The notes under the pieces: generated by a model
What the model saw: the letters and a program-made list of their open reading frames with translations, nothing else
Databases searched by the model: none
What the model was told of the DNA's origin: nothing
Assembly (NCBI RefSeq): GCF_024609215.1
Contig: NZ_JANIPD030000009.1
Coordinates: 1 to 33,261, forward strand
DNA: 33,261 bases
Reading direction: 5' to 3'
From: Curtanaerobium respiraculi
GTDB lineage: Bacteria; Actinomycetota; Coriobacteriia; Coriobacteriales; Eggerthellaceae
In this document: one piece after another, positions 7,168-15,424 of the stretch
How positions within the stretch are numbered: position 1 is the first letter of the stretch
How the letters are laid out: each line of letters opens with the position of its first letter
Position numbers and translations under genes: made by a program

Positions 7168-10100
7168 GTGGACACAAGCTGCAAGAAATATGTAGGTGCG
7201 GCGCGCAGCAGACGGAACGGTTTCTTAAGCGTACTGCTCGCGTTCTTGCTCGTCGTCTCGGCTGCGTGGCCATGCCCGCTTGCGCTGGCAGCAGGCGACG
7301 GGAACGTGACGAGCACCCAAGGTACGGAAGGTCCTGCTGAGGCAACGGCCACCGACGACGGAAAAGCGGGGGACGCAGGTGCCCCGGATTCGGGGGCGAG
7401 CTCCCCTGGTGATGATTCTGCCGTAGCCAATGACGGGCAGGGCGACGATACGAGCCTTGAAAGGCCCTCGTCTCCATCACTTTTTGCCACGGGTTCCGGG
7501 CAGGCTAATGAGGCCGATCTCACTGACAGCCTCAAGGTGAGGCTGGAATCAGATTTCGCGTCCTATGTCGCTGGGGATACGGCGGCTTTCACGCTGACCG
7601 TCATCAACAACGGTAACAAGAATATCGGAGCAGGCGAGATCACCGCCACGCCTGCCGTTCCCGATGCGACCCTGTCATCTGTCATCGCGGACCAGTTGGC
7701 AGCTCAGACCTTGGGCAAGGTCAACAAGAACGGCGGAGTTGCTACGGTCGTGTTCAGCATCACGATTCCCGAAGACCTCTTGTCCACGGACACGGATTTC
7801 GAAGCGGCGGTTTCCTATGTCGATGGCAAGACTCCTGTCGATGCGCAGGTCTCCCTGCCTTTCGAGATTTCTGCCGCGCATAAGGGGCTTGCCTGCATGA
7901 GTGCAACGGATGCGGGAACGCGGCTCTCGGGCTTTGCTGCCACATACGATGAGGACGTCCTTGCTGTACGCTATGGCCTCGTAAATTATGATGCGGCAAC
8001 CACGAGCTACACATTCGAGCTGAACGTCACAGGGCATATGGTTCCGAATGATGGAGGCGAGGATATCACCAGCGCGCTCTCCGCGCAATGGGGCCCGGCG
8101 CTGCCCGGAGCCCCTGCCGATGCGATGAGCGGATCGGGGTCGCTTGCCGGCAATTCCCCCGGCACGGGCGAAGTGAGCGTCGCCCTCGACCCTAAGGGCG
8201 ATCCTGGGGCCTTCAATGCCTACAGCGTCACCCTCACGGTAACTGACGGGAATGGCAATACGACTTCCAGGACCATCGACCTCTTGCGTGATCGTCTGGA
8301 TTTGAGCAACATCACTTGGGTCATCCGCGATGATACTAACGGGAACGGCAAGATCACCCAAAAGGGCACGGACTGGTTCAATGACCTCTACTACGACAAG
8401 GTGGCCGCCGACTCGCGTGTTCCCTTTAAGGATGCGGCGAGTTTTTGCGCCTACCTTGCCTCAGCGCCTACGGAAGAGGAAGCCCAGATGCGCTTGAACC
8501 GCTTTATCTGGGACATGTACGAGCCGCACAAAGGGATCGCAGGCGACTACGGTGATGCCAATATCCAGTGGCCGAAGGACAGCTTGTCGCCCTTCCACCA
8601 CCAACTTCAAAGCACGGTAGAGCGGATGGGCACATACACTCAGTCCGAGGCCGGCGTCACCCACGATGACGATTACTTCAGCAATCTGGTCAAGACGGCG
8701 GGTCCCGACCTGGGCGACGATAACGAGGACCGCACCTACACCATCGACCTGCACGCCGAAACCGATCCCGTCGCGACGCAGCCCGCCGTGTACGTCTTCA
8801 TGATCCCCAACCCGTGGCAGATGTTCGACGAACTTCACGCCATCACGCAGTCAGGCGGTAACACTGCCAAAGGCAGCATCCTTACAGCGGTAGACGAGAT
8901 GGCCTACCTCTACGACATCAAGAAAGCGCTCATACGCTTCACGGATTACCTGGAGTCGCAGGGCAGCAACGCCGCTATCGCTATCACCAACACCCAACAC
9001 GTTAAGAACGCCTATTCGATCGTCTCGTCAGGAGGGTACTTCACGACAGACATGGATGGCATGGCCGATGCGCTCGCTGGTTGGGATGTCTTCGGGGAGT
9101 GTGAGCATGTCCACTGGACCACGGAATCGCTCAAGAACGCCATAAACGGCCTTCCCACGGAGCTTTCGACATGGGAGGACGCAGAGGGCGTTCCTATCAA
9201 CCTGGACAACGTGACCAAGACCGTCATCGCTATCGGAGGCCCCACGGAGAACATCGACTCCGATCATGGCTACAAGGCGCCGCTCGATGACGGCAATACG
9301 AACTGGAACAACATCGACTATCTCTACGGCATTCGCACGGATACCGGCACCACGGAGGTGGCGTTGAACGGTCGCCCGTTATACTCGTGGCTCGACCGCA
9401 CCGATAACCAGGATCTCATCAAAGCGCATAACCCCTACTACACGTCCTACAACGACCCCGACAACCCGGCTTATTCGATCTGCACTTCCGAAGATGCGCT
9501 CTACAATCAATTCGTGAGCATCTACGAGAGGTCGTCGCACATCACTGGCACGACGACGTTCGGTGTTGTGGATGATGTCGTGCTCTCCGATACCGTGACC
9601 GACGAGTTCCAGGTGACGGGCGTCACTGCCACGTGGACCTCGGTCGATGGAACGACGGTAACGAGCACCTGGACTCCGCAGGGCGGAACGGCGGTTGGAA
9701 AGGGAGATCCCAACCCTGACGAGATAACCGTCACGGTGCACGGTGATGGCACGACAGGGGTATCCTGCGACTTCGGGCGCTTGACGGGTACGGGTGCGGC
9801 AGATGTTAGGATCGACGTAAGGGCAAAAGAAGATTACCTTGGCTCGAACAATGTCCTCACCAATGAGGGAACCCCTTCCATCAACTGGAGCCATACGAAC
9901 ACGCAGACGCAGGCCACTCGCGATTTCAGGGCAGACTTTACCCAGGAACCCTCTGCGAACGTTCCCCTGCTCCCCATGTCCGCTACCGGGAGAAGCAATT
10001 CCGGACGCGTTGGGACCACGTTCGATTTGGCGGATCATGCCACCTTCGATTCATTCGACTTGTTTAACGGGGCCTACGACCAACTTAATGGAACGCTAAC

Positions 10101-10851
10101 CATTTCTTGGGTTGAGATCGATACGGATGGCAACGAGGTGACCATTCCTGACGATCCCTCATATGCTTCAAGCACCTATACCGTGGTAGACGGAATGATA
10201 AGCGGCTCATTCAAGCTGCCCAGTTGCTCCGTCGTCTCCGATGTGGAGGCTACCCGCAACTTCCGCCTTAAGGTGGAATACCAGCCCGAGGACGCGACAA
10301 ACGGCATGATTCCTGTTTCCGGACGCACGGTCAATGCCGATGTGACTCTGAGCTGGATCAACGAGCTTGCCCTCTCCATCTTGAAGGTGGATGCCGATGA
10401 CAAGACACCGCTTCCGGGAGTGGGATTCGCCTTGTATGCCGATGATGGCGACGGGAAGTTCGATGCTGGCAAAGACCCGTCGGCAGATGTCTTCAAAGAT
10501 GCTGCCCTCACGGAAAAACTCACGGGCGACATCATCACGGATGCGAGCGGCAAGGCAGCCTTTTTCGGGCTCAAGCCCGGCACGTACTGGATTCAGGAAA
10601 CGAGCACGGTTGCCGGTTACCACATCCTCGATGGCGCGCTGAGGCTCCGAATCGCCGACGATGGGCGAGCCTACCTCACCCAGACGGGTGGGCAGGAGGC
10701 CGAGGTCACCGTGGAAGACGAAATACTCGCAAAAATCACCATCGAGAACCGGAAGATCCCCCCCCCTTGCCCGTATCCGGTACCGCAGGGGTCACGTTGC
10801 TCGTCATCCTCGGGGCCTCCATGCTGGCCCTGTCTGCGATTCTCCGGGTAG
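7168..10851 (+). CDS. Large secreted pilus tip/adhesin protein, anchor out of frame
   Basis: About 1227 residues from GTG 7168 (AGGGGAT upstream; ATG 7063 is in frame but adds 35 atypical residues before the signal peptide). Signal peptide FLSVLLAFLLVVSAAW with likely cleavage after ALA. Then a Ser/Asp/Gly-rich linker, a CARDB/DUF11-like beta domain (LESDFASYVAGDTAAFTLTV), a vWA-like region (VYVFMIPNPWQMFDELHAI to TVIAIGGPTEN) in which no DxSxS metal site is visible, further beta domains, and a SpaA/CnaB-type domain (ALSILKVDADDKTPLPGVGF; E-box TYWIQETSTVAGYH) able to form an isopeptide bond. The frame ends in an unnatural Cys/Pro/Ser tail because of the C9 tract at 10758; the correct LPVSG anchor is encoded in another frame. 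Followed by backbone pilin and sortases. Confidence 0.8.
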   Translation: MDTSCKKYVGAARSRRNGFLSVLLAFLLVVSAAWPCPLALAAGDGNVTSTQGTEGPAEATATDDGKAGDAGAPDSGASSPGDDSAVANDGQGDDTSLERPSSPSLFATGSGQANEADLTDSLKVRLESDFASYVAGDTAAFTLTVINNGNKNIGAGEITATPAVPDATLSSVIADQLAAQTLGKVNKNGGVATVVFSITIPEDLLSTDTDFEAAVSYVDGKTPVDAQVSLPFEISAAHKGLACMSATDAGTRLSGFAATYDEDVLAVRYGLVNYDAATTSYTFELNVTGHMVPNDGGEDITSALSAQWGPALPGAPADAMSGSGSLAGNSPGTGEVSVALDPKGDPGAFNAYSVTLTVTDGNGNTTSRTIDLLRDRLDLSNITWVIRDDTNGNGKITQKGTDWFNDLYYDKVAADSRVPFKDAASFCAYLASAPTEEEAQMRLNRFIWDMYEPHKGIAGDYGDANIQWPKDSLSPFHHQLQSTVERMGTYTQSEAGVTHDDDYFSNLVKTAGPDLGDDNEDRTYTIDLHAETDPVATQPAVYVFMIPNPWQMFDELHAITQSGGNTAKGSILTAVDEMAYLYDIKKALIRFTDYLESQGSNAAIAITNTQHVKNAYSIVSSGGYFTTDMDGMADALAGWDVFGECEHVHWTTESLKNAINGLPTELSTWEDAEGVPINLDNVTKTVIAIGGPTENIDSDHGYKAPLDDGNTNWNNIDYLYGIRTDTGTTEVALNGRPLYSWLDRTDNQDLIKAHNPYYTSYNDPDNPAYSICTSEDALYNQFVSIYERSSHITGTTTFGVVDDVVLSDTVTDEFQVTGVTATWTSVDGTTVTSTWTPQGGTAVGKGDPNPDEITVTVHGDGTTGVSCDFGRLTGTGAADVRIDVRAKEDYLGSNNVLTNEGTPSINWSHTNTQTQATRDFRADFTQEPSANVPLLPMSATGRSNSGRVGTTFDLADHATFDSFDLFNGAYDQLNGTLTISWVEIDTDGNEVTIPDDPSYASSTYTVVDGMISGSFKLPSCSVVSDVEATRNFRLKVEYQPEDATNGMIPVSGRTVNADVTLSWINELALSILKVDADDKTPLPGVGFALYADDGDGKFDAGKDPSADVFKDAALTEKLTGDIITDASGKAAFFGLKPGTYWIQETSTVAGYHILDGALRLRIADDGRAYLTQTGGQEAEVTVEDEILAKITIENRKIPPPCPYPVPQGSRCSSSSGPPCWPCLRFSG
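10758..10766 (+). repeat. C9 homopolymer switching the cell-wall anchor in and out of frame
   Basis: Nine consecutive C residues lie immediately before the anchor-coding sequence. With nine, translation ends at 10851 in a non-family tail. With ten or seven, translation continues into LPVSG and a membrane segment. With eight, it enters the third frame and stops near 10861. Long C tracts in surface-protein genes are classic slipped-strand phase-variation sites, but they are also hot spots for sequencing error. Confidence 0.7.
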
Positions 10852-10889
10852 CCAATCGTAGAAAAGGAGGAACACATTCTGTCCATTGA
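10767..10889 (+). other. Out-of-frame sortase anchor: LPVSG, membrane helix, basic tail
   Basis: Starting at TTG 10767 the alternative frame reads LPVSGTAG, a hydrophobic helix VTLLVILGASMLALSAIL, then RVANRRKGG, and stops at TGA 10887-10889. This is a complete LPXTG-type sorting signal equivalent to the LPVTG end of the next gene. It proves that the upstream gene was, or can be, cell-wall anchored. Confidence 0.8.
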
Positions 10890-10974
10890 CCCGTGAAAGG
10901 AGGATTCCTTCGCTCGTTTTGACTTGAATACACCATAAACTCCTGATGAGGGAAGCAAGAAGAAAGACAAGATC

Positions 10975-12402
10975 ATGAAAAAGAAATCATCACAGGGAAT
11001 CAGGAAGGTTCTATCGGCCCTGCTGCCCCTCGCACTGGCATTCGCCATGACGCCCGTGGCCGCATTCGCAACGCCCACGAGTGCAACGGATGTTGCCGAT
11101 AGCGAAGTGACCATCACCGGCCTGCTCGACGGCGACATGGTGAGCGCTTACTTGATCGCCGATGCCGACATCGATGCCACCAACAACCTGAGCTATACGT
11201 TCGCCACGAACGTGCCCGCCCCATACAACACGGTGGACGGCCTCACCGCCATCGCCAGCGACGGGAACTCGTTCACGCAGGGGACCGATATGCAGAACGC
11301 GGCGGCCGCCATCGCCAACGCGATTGCGACCGGTTCGGCGACAGCCTCCGCAACCGCGTCCGGTACAAGCGCCACCCTGACCCTCGGCAGCGGCTACTAC
11401 CTGGTGCGCGTCACCTCGACCAGCGGCGAGACCCGCGTCTACCAGAACATGGTCGTCGACGTGAGCCCCAAGGCCGCAGCCGGGACATACGCCCCCGCTG
11501 ACGACCAAACCCTCGACGTGAAGAAGACCGACGTCACCGTGATCAAGACCGTCGGTGCCAACTACGAGCCGAAGACCGACGCCTACAGCGTGGGCGACGT
11601 CGTCCCCTTCAAGGTCGAGACCGTCATCCCGAACTATCCCGCTGATTCGCTCAACGCGACGTTCGTCATCGGCGACAAGCCTACCGCCGGCCTCAAGATC
11701 GACACCGCTTCGATCGCCGTTGCCAGCGCTGATACGGCGGGCTATACCCTTACATCGACGACCGACGGCTACACCATCACCTTCGAAAAGGATTACATCC
11801 TCGCCCATCCCGGCGAGAGCATCACGGTGACCTACAACGCCACGCTCACTTCCGATGCGTTTTCTCACAGCGCGACCGATGTCACCGGCAACACTGCGGA
11901 GGTCACCTTCAACCCCAATCCCTACAGCAACACGACCGTCACGCCCGACAGCACCACCACCGTCCAGACCTACGGCTACGTGTTCAAGAAGGTAGATGCA
12001 GCTGGTGAGCCGCTTGCGAACGCAACATTCACCATCACCCTGGACAACGGCACCGTGCTCGCTTCCACCTCCGACGCCAATGGCTACGTTTGGTTCGAGG
12101 ACTTGGCTGCCGGCACCTATACCGCCAAGGAGACCACGGTGCCCGCGGGGCATCTGAAAGCTCCCGACCAGACCTTCACGTTGAGCTCGACCACTGCGAC
12201 GGCCGACAACCCGGCCACCACGGACGTGACCGAGAACAACTACCTCGTCGCTGCCGAGAACGTCGTCGACCCCGACCAGCCCAAGCTGCCCGTAACCGGT
12301 GGTGCCGGGACTCTGGCGCTCACGCTCGCGGGTGTGGCGCTGGTGGGCGGCTCCCTGTTCGTCATCTGCCGCCTCGCGCGCAAGAAGAACGAACAGCTGT
12401 AG
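10975..12402 (+). CDS. LPXTG-anchored major (backbone) pilin
   Basis: A 475-residue sortase-dependent pilin. Signal peptide: basic MKKKSSQGIRK, hydrophobic VLSALLPLALAFAMTPVAA, cleavage near AFA. An N-terminal domain (about 30-165) is followed by a fimbrial-isopeptide-type domain (about 175-325, beginning near DVTVIKTVGANYEPK), a CnaB/SpaA-type domain (about 330-430, YVFKKVDAAGEPLANATF and E-box YTAKETTVPAGH), the sorting motif LPVTG at 438-442, a hydrophobic helix and tail RLARKKNEQL. Lys/Asn/Glu in the CnaB domain would form internal isopeptide bonds. No canonical WxxxVxVYPK pilin motif was found, so the linking lysine is uncertain. Two class C sortases follow and should polymerise it. Confidence 0.9.
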   Translation: MKKKSSQGIRKVLSALLPLALAFAMTPVAAFATPTSATDVADSEVTITGLLDGDMVSAYLIADADIDATNNLSYTFATNVPAPYNTVDGLTAIASDGNSFTQGTDMQNAAAAIANAIATGSATASATASGTSATLTLGSGYYLVRVTSTSGETRVYQNMVVDVSPKAAAGTYAPADDQTLDVKKTDVTVIKTVGANYEPKTDAYSVGDVVPFKVETVIPNYPADSLNATFVIGDKPTAGLKIDTASIAVASADTAGYTLTSTTDGYTITFEKDYILAHPGESITVTYNATLTSDAFSHSATDVTGNTAEVTFNPNPYSNTTVTPDSTTTVQTYGYVFKKVDAAGEPLANATFTITLDNGTVLASTSDANGYVWFEDLAAGTYTAKETTVPAGHLKAPDQTFTLSSTTATADNPATTDVTENNYLVAAENVVDPDQPKLPVTGGAGTLALTLAGVALVGGSLFVICRLARKKNEQL

Positions 12403-12413
12403 TGCTCAGTCAT

Positions 12414-12443
12414 TTCGGCAGTCTGCCTAAGGAATCTGCCGAA
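12414..12443 (+). promoter_or_regulatory. Hairpin 1 between pilin and sortase genes
   Basis: TTCGGCAG (12414-12421) and CTGCCGAA (12436-12443) pair perfectly around a 14-base loop, 12 bases after the pilin stop. There is no U tract. With the next hairpin it probably stabilises the 3' end of the abundant pilin transcript or attenuates read-through into the sortases. Confidence 0.5.
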
Positions 12444-12461
12444 TAAACAATGAAGCCATGA

Positions 12462-12486
12462 GGGGGCACCCGTCCAGGGTGCCCCC
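12462..12486 (+). terminator. Hairpin 2 (attenuator-like) between pilin and sortase genes
   Basis: GGGGGCACCC (12462-12471), loop GTCCA, GGGTGCCCCC (12477-12486): a perfect ten-pair GC-rich stem ending 15 bases before the sortase ATG and just ahead of its AGGGG Shine-Dalgarno. It lacks a T run, so it is not a standard intrinsic terminator. Partial termination or an RNA-processing barrier that keeps sortase expression below pilin is the likeliest role. Confidence 0.6.
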
Positions 12487-12501
12487 AAGTGCGAGGGGAA
12501 G

Positions 12502-13374
12502 ATGAAGCGGAAGATAGCCATAGCATGCGCCACGGCGTTCCTTCTCCTCGGCGTCGCCTGCTTGAGCTACCCGGTGGTCAGCAACGCCATCATCCATGTG
12601 GCACAGGGGCAGGTCGCCAAGGAGCACGTCGAAGCGGAACGTGCGGTCGACACAACGGAGCTCGAGGCCATGCGGCGGCAGGCGTACGGGTACAACGAGA
12701 ACCTGCTGGCGGGGAAGGTCACCGTGACCGACCCGTTCGATCCCGACAGGATCACGGTCGGAGAGGCCGAGTACGACTCCACCCTGAACGTAACCGGCGA
12801 TGGCGTCATGGCCGTCATCAGGGCTCCCAAGATCGACATAACCCTCCCCATATACCACGGCGTGGGCGACAAGGTGCTCGAGCACGGCGTCGGGCACCTC
12901 CCGTCAACGTCCCTGCCAATCGGGGGCGCCTCGTCGCACTGCGTGCTGGCCGGCCACACCGGGTTGCCGTCCGTGAAGATATTCGACGAGATCGGTCGCT
13001 TGGAAGAGGGCGACTATTTTGCGATAGAGGTGCTTGGCGAAGAGCACGGCTACCGTGTCGACGCCGTCGAGGTCGTCCTTCCCGAAGACACCGACTCCCT
13101 CGCGATTGTTCCGGGAGCGGACAAGGTCACTCTCGCGACCTGCACCCCCTATGGCGTGAACAGCCACCGTCTCCTCGTCCACGCCAGCCGCTGCGAGCTG
13201 CCCGACGGGTGGGACCAAGGCGGATCTCCCGCTCTCGAAGGGACGGCGGAAGGCGTTTCCCCGTGGCCGACTGTCGCGATTCTTTTCACAGTCGCCGTGC
13301 TCGTCGCCGTGACAGCGCTCCTGCTTCGCAGGCGCGCACGGAATGCCCGTGACGTCAGATGCCCGAGGAGGTAG
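12502..13374 (+). CDS. Class C (pilin-polymerising) sortase
   Basis: A 290-residue membrane transpeptidase. N-terminal membrane helix (IAIACATAFLLLGVACLSY), then the sortase barrel with catalytic His in VLAGHTGLP, catalytic Cys in TLATCTPYG and Arg in NSHRLLVHASR. A C-terminal helix (VAILFTVAVLVAVTALLL) followed by basic RRRARNARD is typical of class C. It would cleave LPXTG-like motifs between Thr/Ser and Gly and join pilin subunits. The possible lid sequence before the core contains TDPFDPDRI, reminiscent of the DPF/W lid of pilus sortases. ATG 12502 with AGGGG upstream. The next sortase starts three bases after this stop. Confidence 0.92.
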   Translation: MKRKIAIACATAFLLLGVACLSYPVVSNAIIHVAQGQVAKEHVEAERAVDTTELEAMRRQAYGYNENLLAGKVTVTDPFDPDRITVGEAEYDSTLNVTGDGVMAVIRAPKIDITLPIYHGVGDKVLEHGVGHLPSTSLPIGGASSHCVLAGHTGLPSVKIFDEIGRLEEGDYFAIEVLGEEHGYRVDAVEVVLPEDTDSLAIVPGADKVTLATCTPYGVNSHRLLVHASRCELPDGWDQGGSPALEGTAEGVSPWPTVAILFTVAVLVAVTALLLRRRARNARDVRCPRR

Positions 13375-13377
13375 CAT

Positions 13378-14310
13378 GTGGTGATGCGTTCTACCGATGC
13401 TGGGGGAAGGACCCGCAAACGTGGCTTCGCGATGGCCCTGATGACCGTCGCACTCGCCATCGGGCTGGTCCTCATCTACTTGCCCGACATGGAAGGCGCC
13501 GTCTCCCAGCATAGGTTTGACAAGAAGATTGACGAGATCGACGCCGTAGCGGGCGAGCTGGCGTCGGGTGGATCCCGTCTGTCCGATGAGGCAGCGGCGT
13601 ATTCCGAGCTGTTTTCCGCCTGCGAGGCATACAACCGCATCCTGGCAGGAGAGGGGCAGCGGCCGAACGATCCGTTCGCGTATTCGGGCGCCGGGGAGAC
13701 GTTCTCCAACTTGGGCGCCCCCGACGGGCTCGTCGGCTATCTCTCGGTTCCCTCCATCTGCTGCGATCTCCCTCTTTATTTCGGCTCCACCTACGAGCAC
13801 ATGGCGCAGGGGGCGACCATCGTCGCCGGAACCTCGGTTCCGTTGGGGGAACTGAACTCCAACTGCGTGATCGCAGCGCACAGGGGCTGGTCGGGTGCTG
13901 CCATGTTCCGTGACATCGAGGAGCTGGAAACCGGCGATGCTGTGACCATCGCTACCCCTTGGGACACGCTGGAATACCGGGTGGAATCATTCAAGGTAGT
14001 CGAACCCGGCGACACAGAGTCGATCCTCATACAGCCGGGGCGGGACATGGTGACCCTCCTGACCTGCCATCCGTACGGCCCCAACGCCAGCAGATATCTC
14101 GTCTACTGCTCCCGCGACATAGGGAACTGGGAGCCCGCCGTGGAGGGCGGAAGCGGGGTGGCGGAAGCAGGCGGGGAAACGCGCCCCGCCACGCTTCCGG
14201 AAATCGAGAAGGGAGTCAAGAGGGCGGTCAGCGTAGTCCTGGCGCTCTCGCTTCTCACCTTTCTCGGGAGGGTGGCCGTGTCTAGGCTGCAGCGTAAATC
14301 GGGAAGGTGA
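13378..14310 (+). CDS. Second class C sortase
   Basis: A 310-residue sortase with an N-terminal helix (MALMTVALAIGLVLIYL), a lid-like segment PNDPFAYSG, catalytic His in VIAAHRGW, Cys in TLLTCHPYG and Arg in SRYLVYCSR, and a C-terminal helix with tail SRLQRKSGR. GGAGG at 13367-13371, inside the preceding gene, serves GTG 13378 or GTG 13381; ATG 13384 is in frame but further from it. An ATG at 13376 is in another frame and stops at once. Two sortases for two substrates (LPVTG backbone and LPVSG tip protein) suggest a division of labour between polymerisation and tip attachment. Confidence 0.92.
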   Translation: MVMRSTDAGGRTRKRGFAMALMTVALAIGLVLIYLPDMEGAVSQHRFDKKIDEIDAVAGELASGGSRLSDEAAAYSELFSACEAYNRILAGEGQRPNDPFAYSGAGETFSNLGAPDGLVGYLSVPSICCDLPLYFGSTYEHMAQGATIVAGTSVPLGELNSNCVIAAHRGWSGAAMFRDIEELETGDAVTIATPWDTLEYRVESFKVVEPGDTESILIQPGRDMVTLLTCHPYGPNASRYLVYCSRDIGNWEPAVEGGSGVAEAGGETRPATLPEIEKGVKRAVSVVLALSLLTFLGRVAVSRLQRKSGR

Positions 14311-14406
14311 AGTTGCCGCAGGTCATCCGCCGCCTTCCCAGCCGACATGGTCGCTTCGCATACGTACCTGATCCATATGCAGCAGCCTGCGAGGCGATCG
14401 GATAAG

Positions 14407-14440
14407 TTTTATACGATTTTTATACCTGCTTTCCTATACT
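14407..14440 (+). promoter_or_regulatory. Trk promoter with KdpE-like direct repeats
   Basis: TTTATA (14408-14413), five bases, TTTATA (14419-14424), then -10 TATACT at 14435-14440. The TTTATA-N5-TTTATA pattern matches the known E. coli KdpE recognition arrangement (TTTATA-N5-TTTACA, one helical turn apart). There is no good -35 and the repeats cover that region, as expected for an activator-dependent promoter. A KdpE-like regulator is encoded at the end of this operon. The first gene begins at 14468. Confidence 0.6.
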
Positions 14441-14467
14441 CGTCTTTTTGCAGGAAAGGGGCTCAAT

Positions 14468-14896
14468 ATGTTTGGGAAAGAGCGGGTCATCGTCATCGGC
14501 TGCGGGTTCCTCGGTTCCACGCTGGCAAGCGCCATCTCCCGGCAGCGTTTCGCCGTTGTCGTCGTCGACATGAAGGAAGCTTCCTTCGACCAGCTCGACC
14601 AAGATTACGACGGGGAGACCTTTTCCGGAGACGGGAGCCATCCTTCCGTCCTCCGCGAGGCCGGTATCCAACAAGCGAGATACGTTATCGCAGCAACGGG
14701 ATCAGACACGACGAACTTCCTGATCGCCGAGCTCTCGAGCGAGATCTTCGGCGTCGAGCGCGTGTTCGCACGCATTGAGAGCCATGCGCTCGCGCAGATG
14801 CTCGAAGACCTCGGCGTCAGCGTGATCTGCCCGCATCTCGTCTGTTCGCGTGTCGTCTATTCGCTCATGGGTCTTGGTTCGCAAGGAGATGAATAA
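14468..14896 (+). CDS. trkA: TrkA-type potassium-transport regulatory protein (RCK-N domain)
   Basis: A 142-residue single RCK-N Rossmann domain. The NAD-binding loop is VIVIGCGFLGSTLAS (GxGxxG) and the acidic end of strand 2 is VVVVDMKEASF. ATGSDTTNFLIAELS is the usual region following strand 4. It lacks the RCK-C half and the tandem repeat of E. coli TrkA. It would form the cytoplasmic gating ring of the TrkH channel-like transporter encoded two genes downstream. GGAAAGGGG precedes ATG 14468. The stop lies within the ribosome binding region of the next gene, indicating translational coupling. Confidence 0.88.
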   Translation: MFGKERVIVIGCGFLGSTLASAISRQRFAVVVVDMKEASFDQLDQDYDGETFSGDGSHPSVLREAGIQQARYVIAATGSDTTNFLIAELSSEIFGVERVFARIESHALAQMLEDLGVSVICPHLVCSRVVYSLMGLGSQGDE

Positions 14897-14897
14897 C

Positions 14898-15422
14898 GTG
14901 GATATCCTTATCGTCGGGGGACGCTCCCGAGCCGACTACCTTATCGAATCTTTCGTGAAAAAAGGCGGGCATAACAGGATCGTCGCGGTGAACAGCGACC
15001 GTTCGTATTGCGGATACCTTGCGAGCAGGCACGGTATCCGCGTGATCTGCTCCGATGGGACCTCGTACAGGGCACTTGAATCAGCCGACATCGCAGGGTT
15101 CGACGTGGTGGTCGCGCTGACGAGCATCGACGCGGACAACTTCACCATATGCCAGCTCGCGAAGCACTGCTTCGGCATCGACCGGCAGGTCTGCACGGTC
15201 GGCAATCCTGAAAACGTCGAGGCCTTCGAACGGCTCGGCATAACCGCGCCCATAAGCAGCGCCTCGACGATGGTGCGGGCCATCCAGGAGAGTCTCGAAG
15301 ATACCGATCCCATCCGCGATCGATTCGACCATTCGGGCCGGGAGCTGTCCGAGGAAAGCTCCAGAGGAGGCTCTCCGGACAAGGAAGGTACGAACTTCTG
15401 GCGACGCATAGGAAGGTTGTAG
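14898..15422 (+). CDS. Second TrkA-type RCK-N protein with unusual nucleotide loop
   Basis: About 174 residues from GTG 14898, nine bases after AAGGAG (ATG 14889 touches the Shine-Dalgarno and is less likely). The Rossmann start reads VDILIVGGRSRADYLIESF, with GGRSRA instead of GxGxxG, and strand 2 ends in AVNSD rather than the usual early acidic residue. The remainder (VVVALTSIDADNFTICQLAK, FERLGITAPISSASTMV) is typical of TrkA. A charged tail ends GTNFWRRIGRL. It probably pairs with the first TrkA protein, one subunit binding nucleotide and this one being degenerate or of different specificity. Confidence 0.82.
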   Translation: MDILIVGGRSRADYLIESFVKKGGHNRIVAVNSDRSYCGYLASRHGIRVICSDGTSYRALESADIAGFDVVVALTSIDADNFTICQLAKHCFGIDRQVCTVGNPENVEAFERLGITAPISSASTMVRAIQESLEDTDPIRDRFDHSGRELSEESSRGGSPDKEGTNFWRRIGRL

Positions 15423-15424
15423 CC

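Noticed and set aside
11011-12153. 380-residue open frame on the minus strand
   Set aside because: Gly/Val/Arg-rich shadow antisense to the backbone pilin, which has clear signal peptide and sorting motifs.
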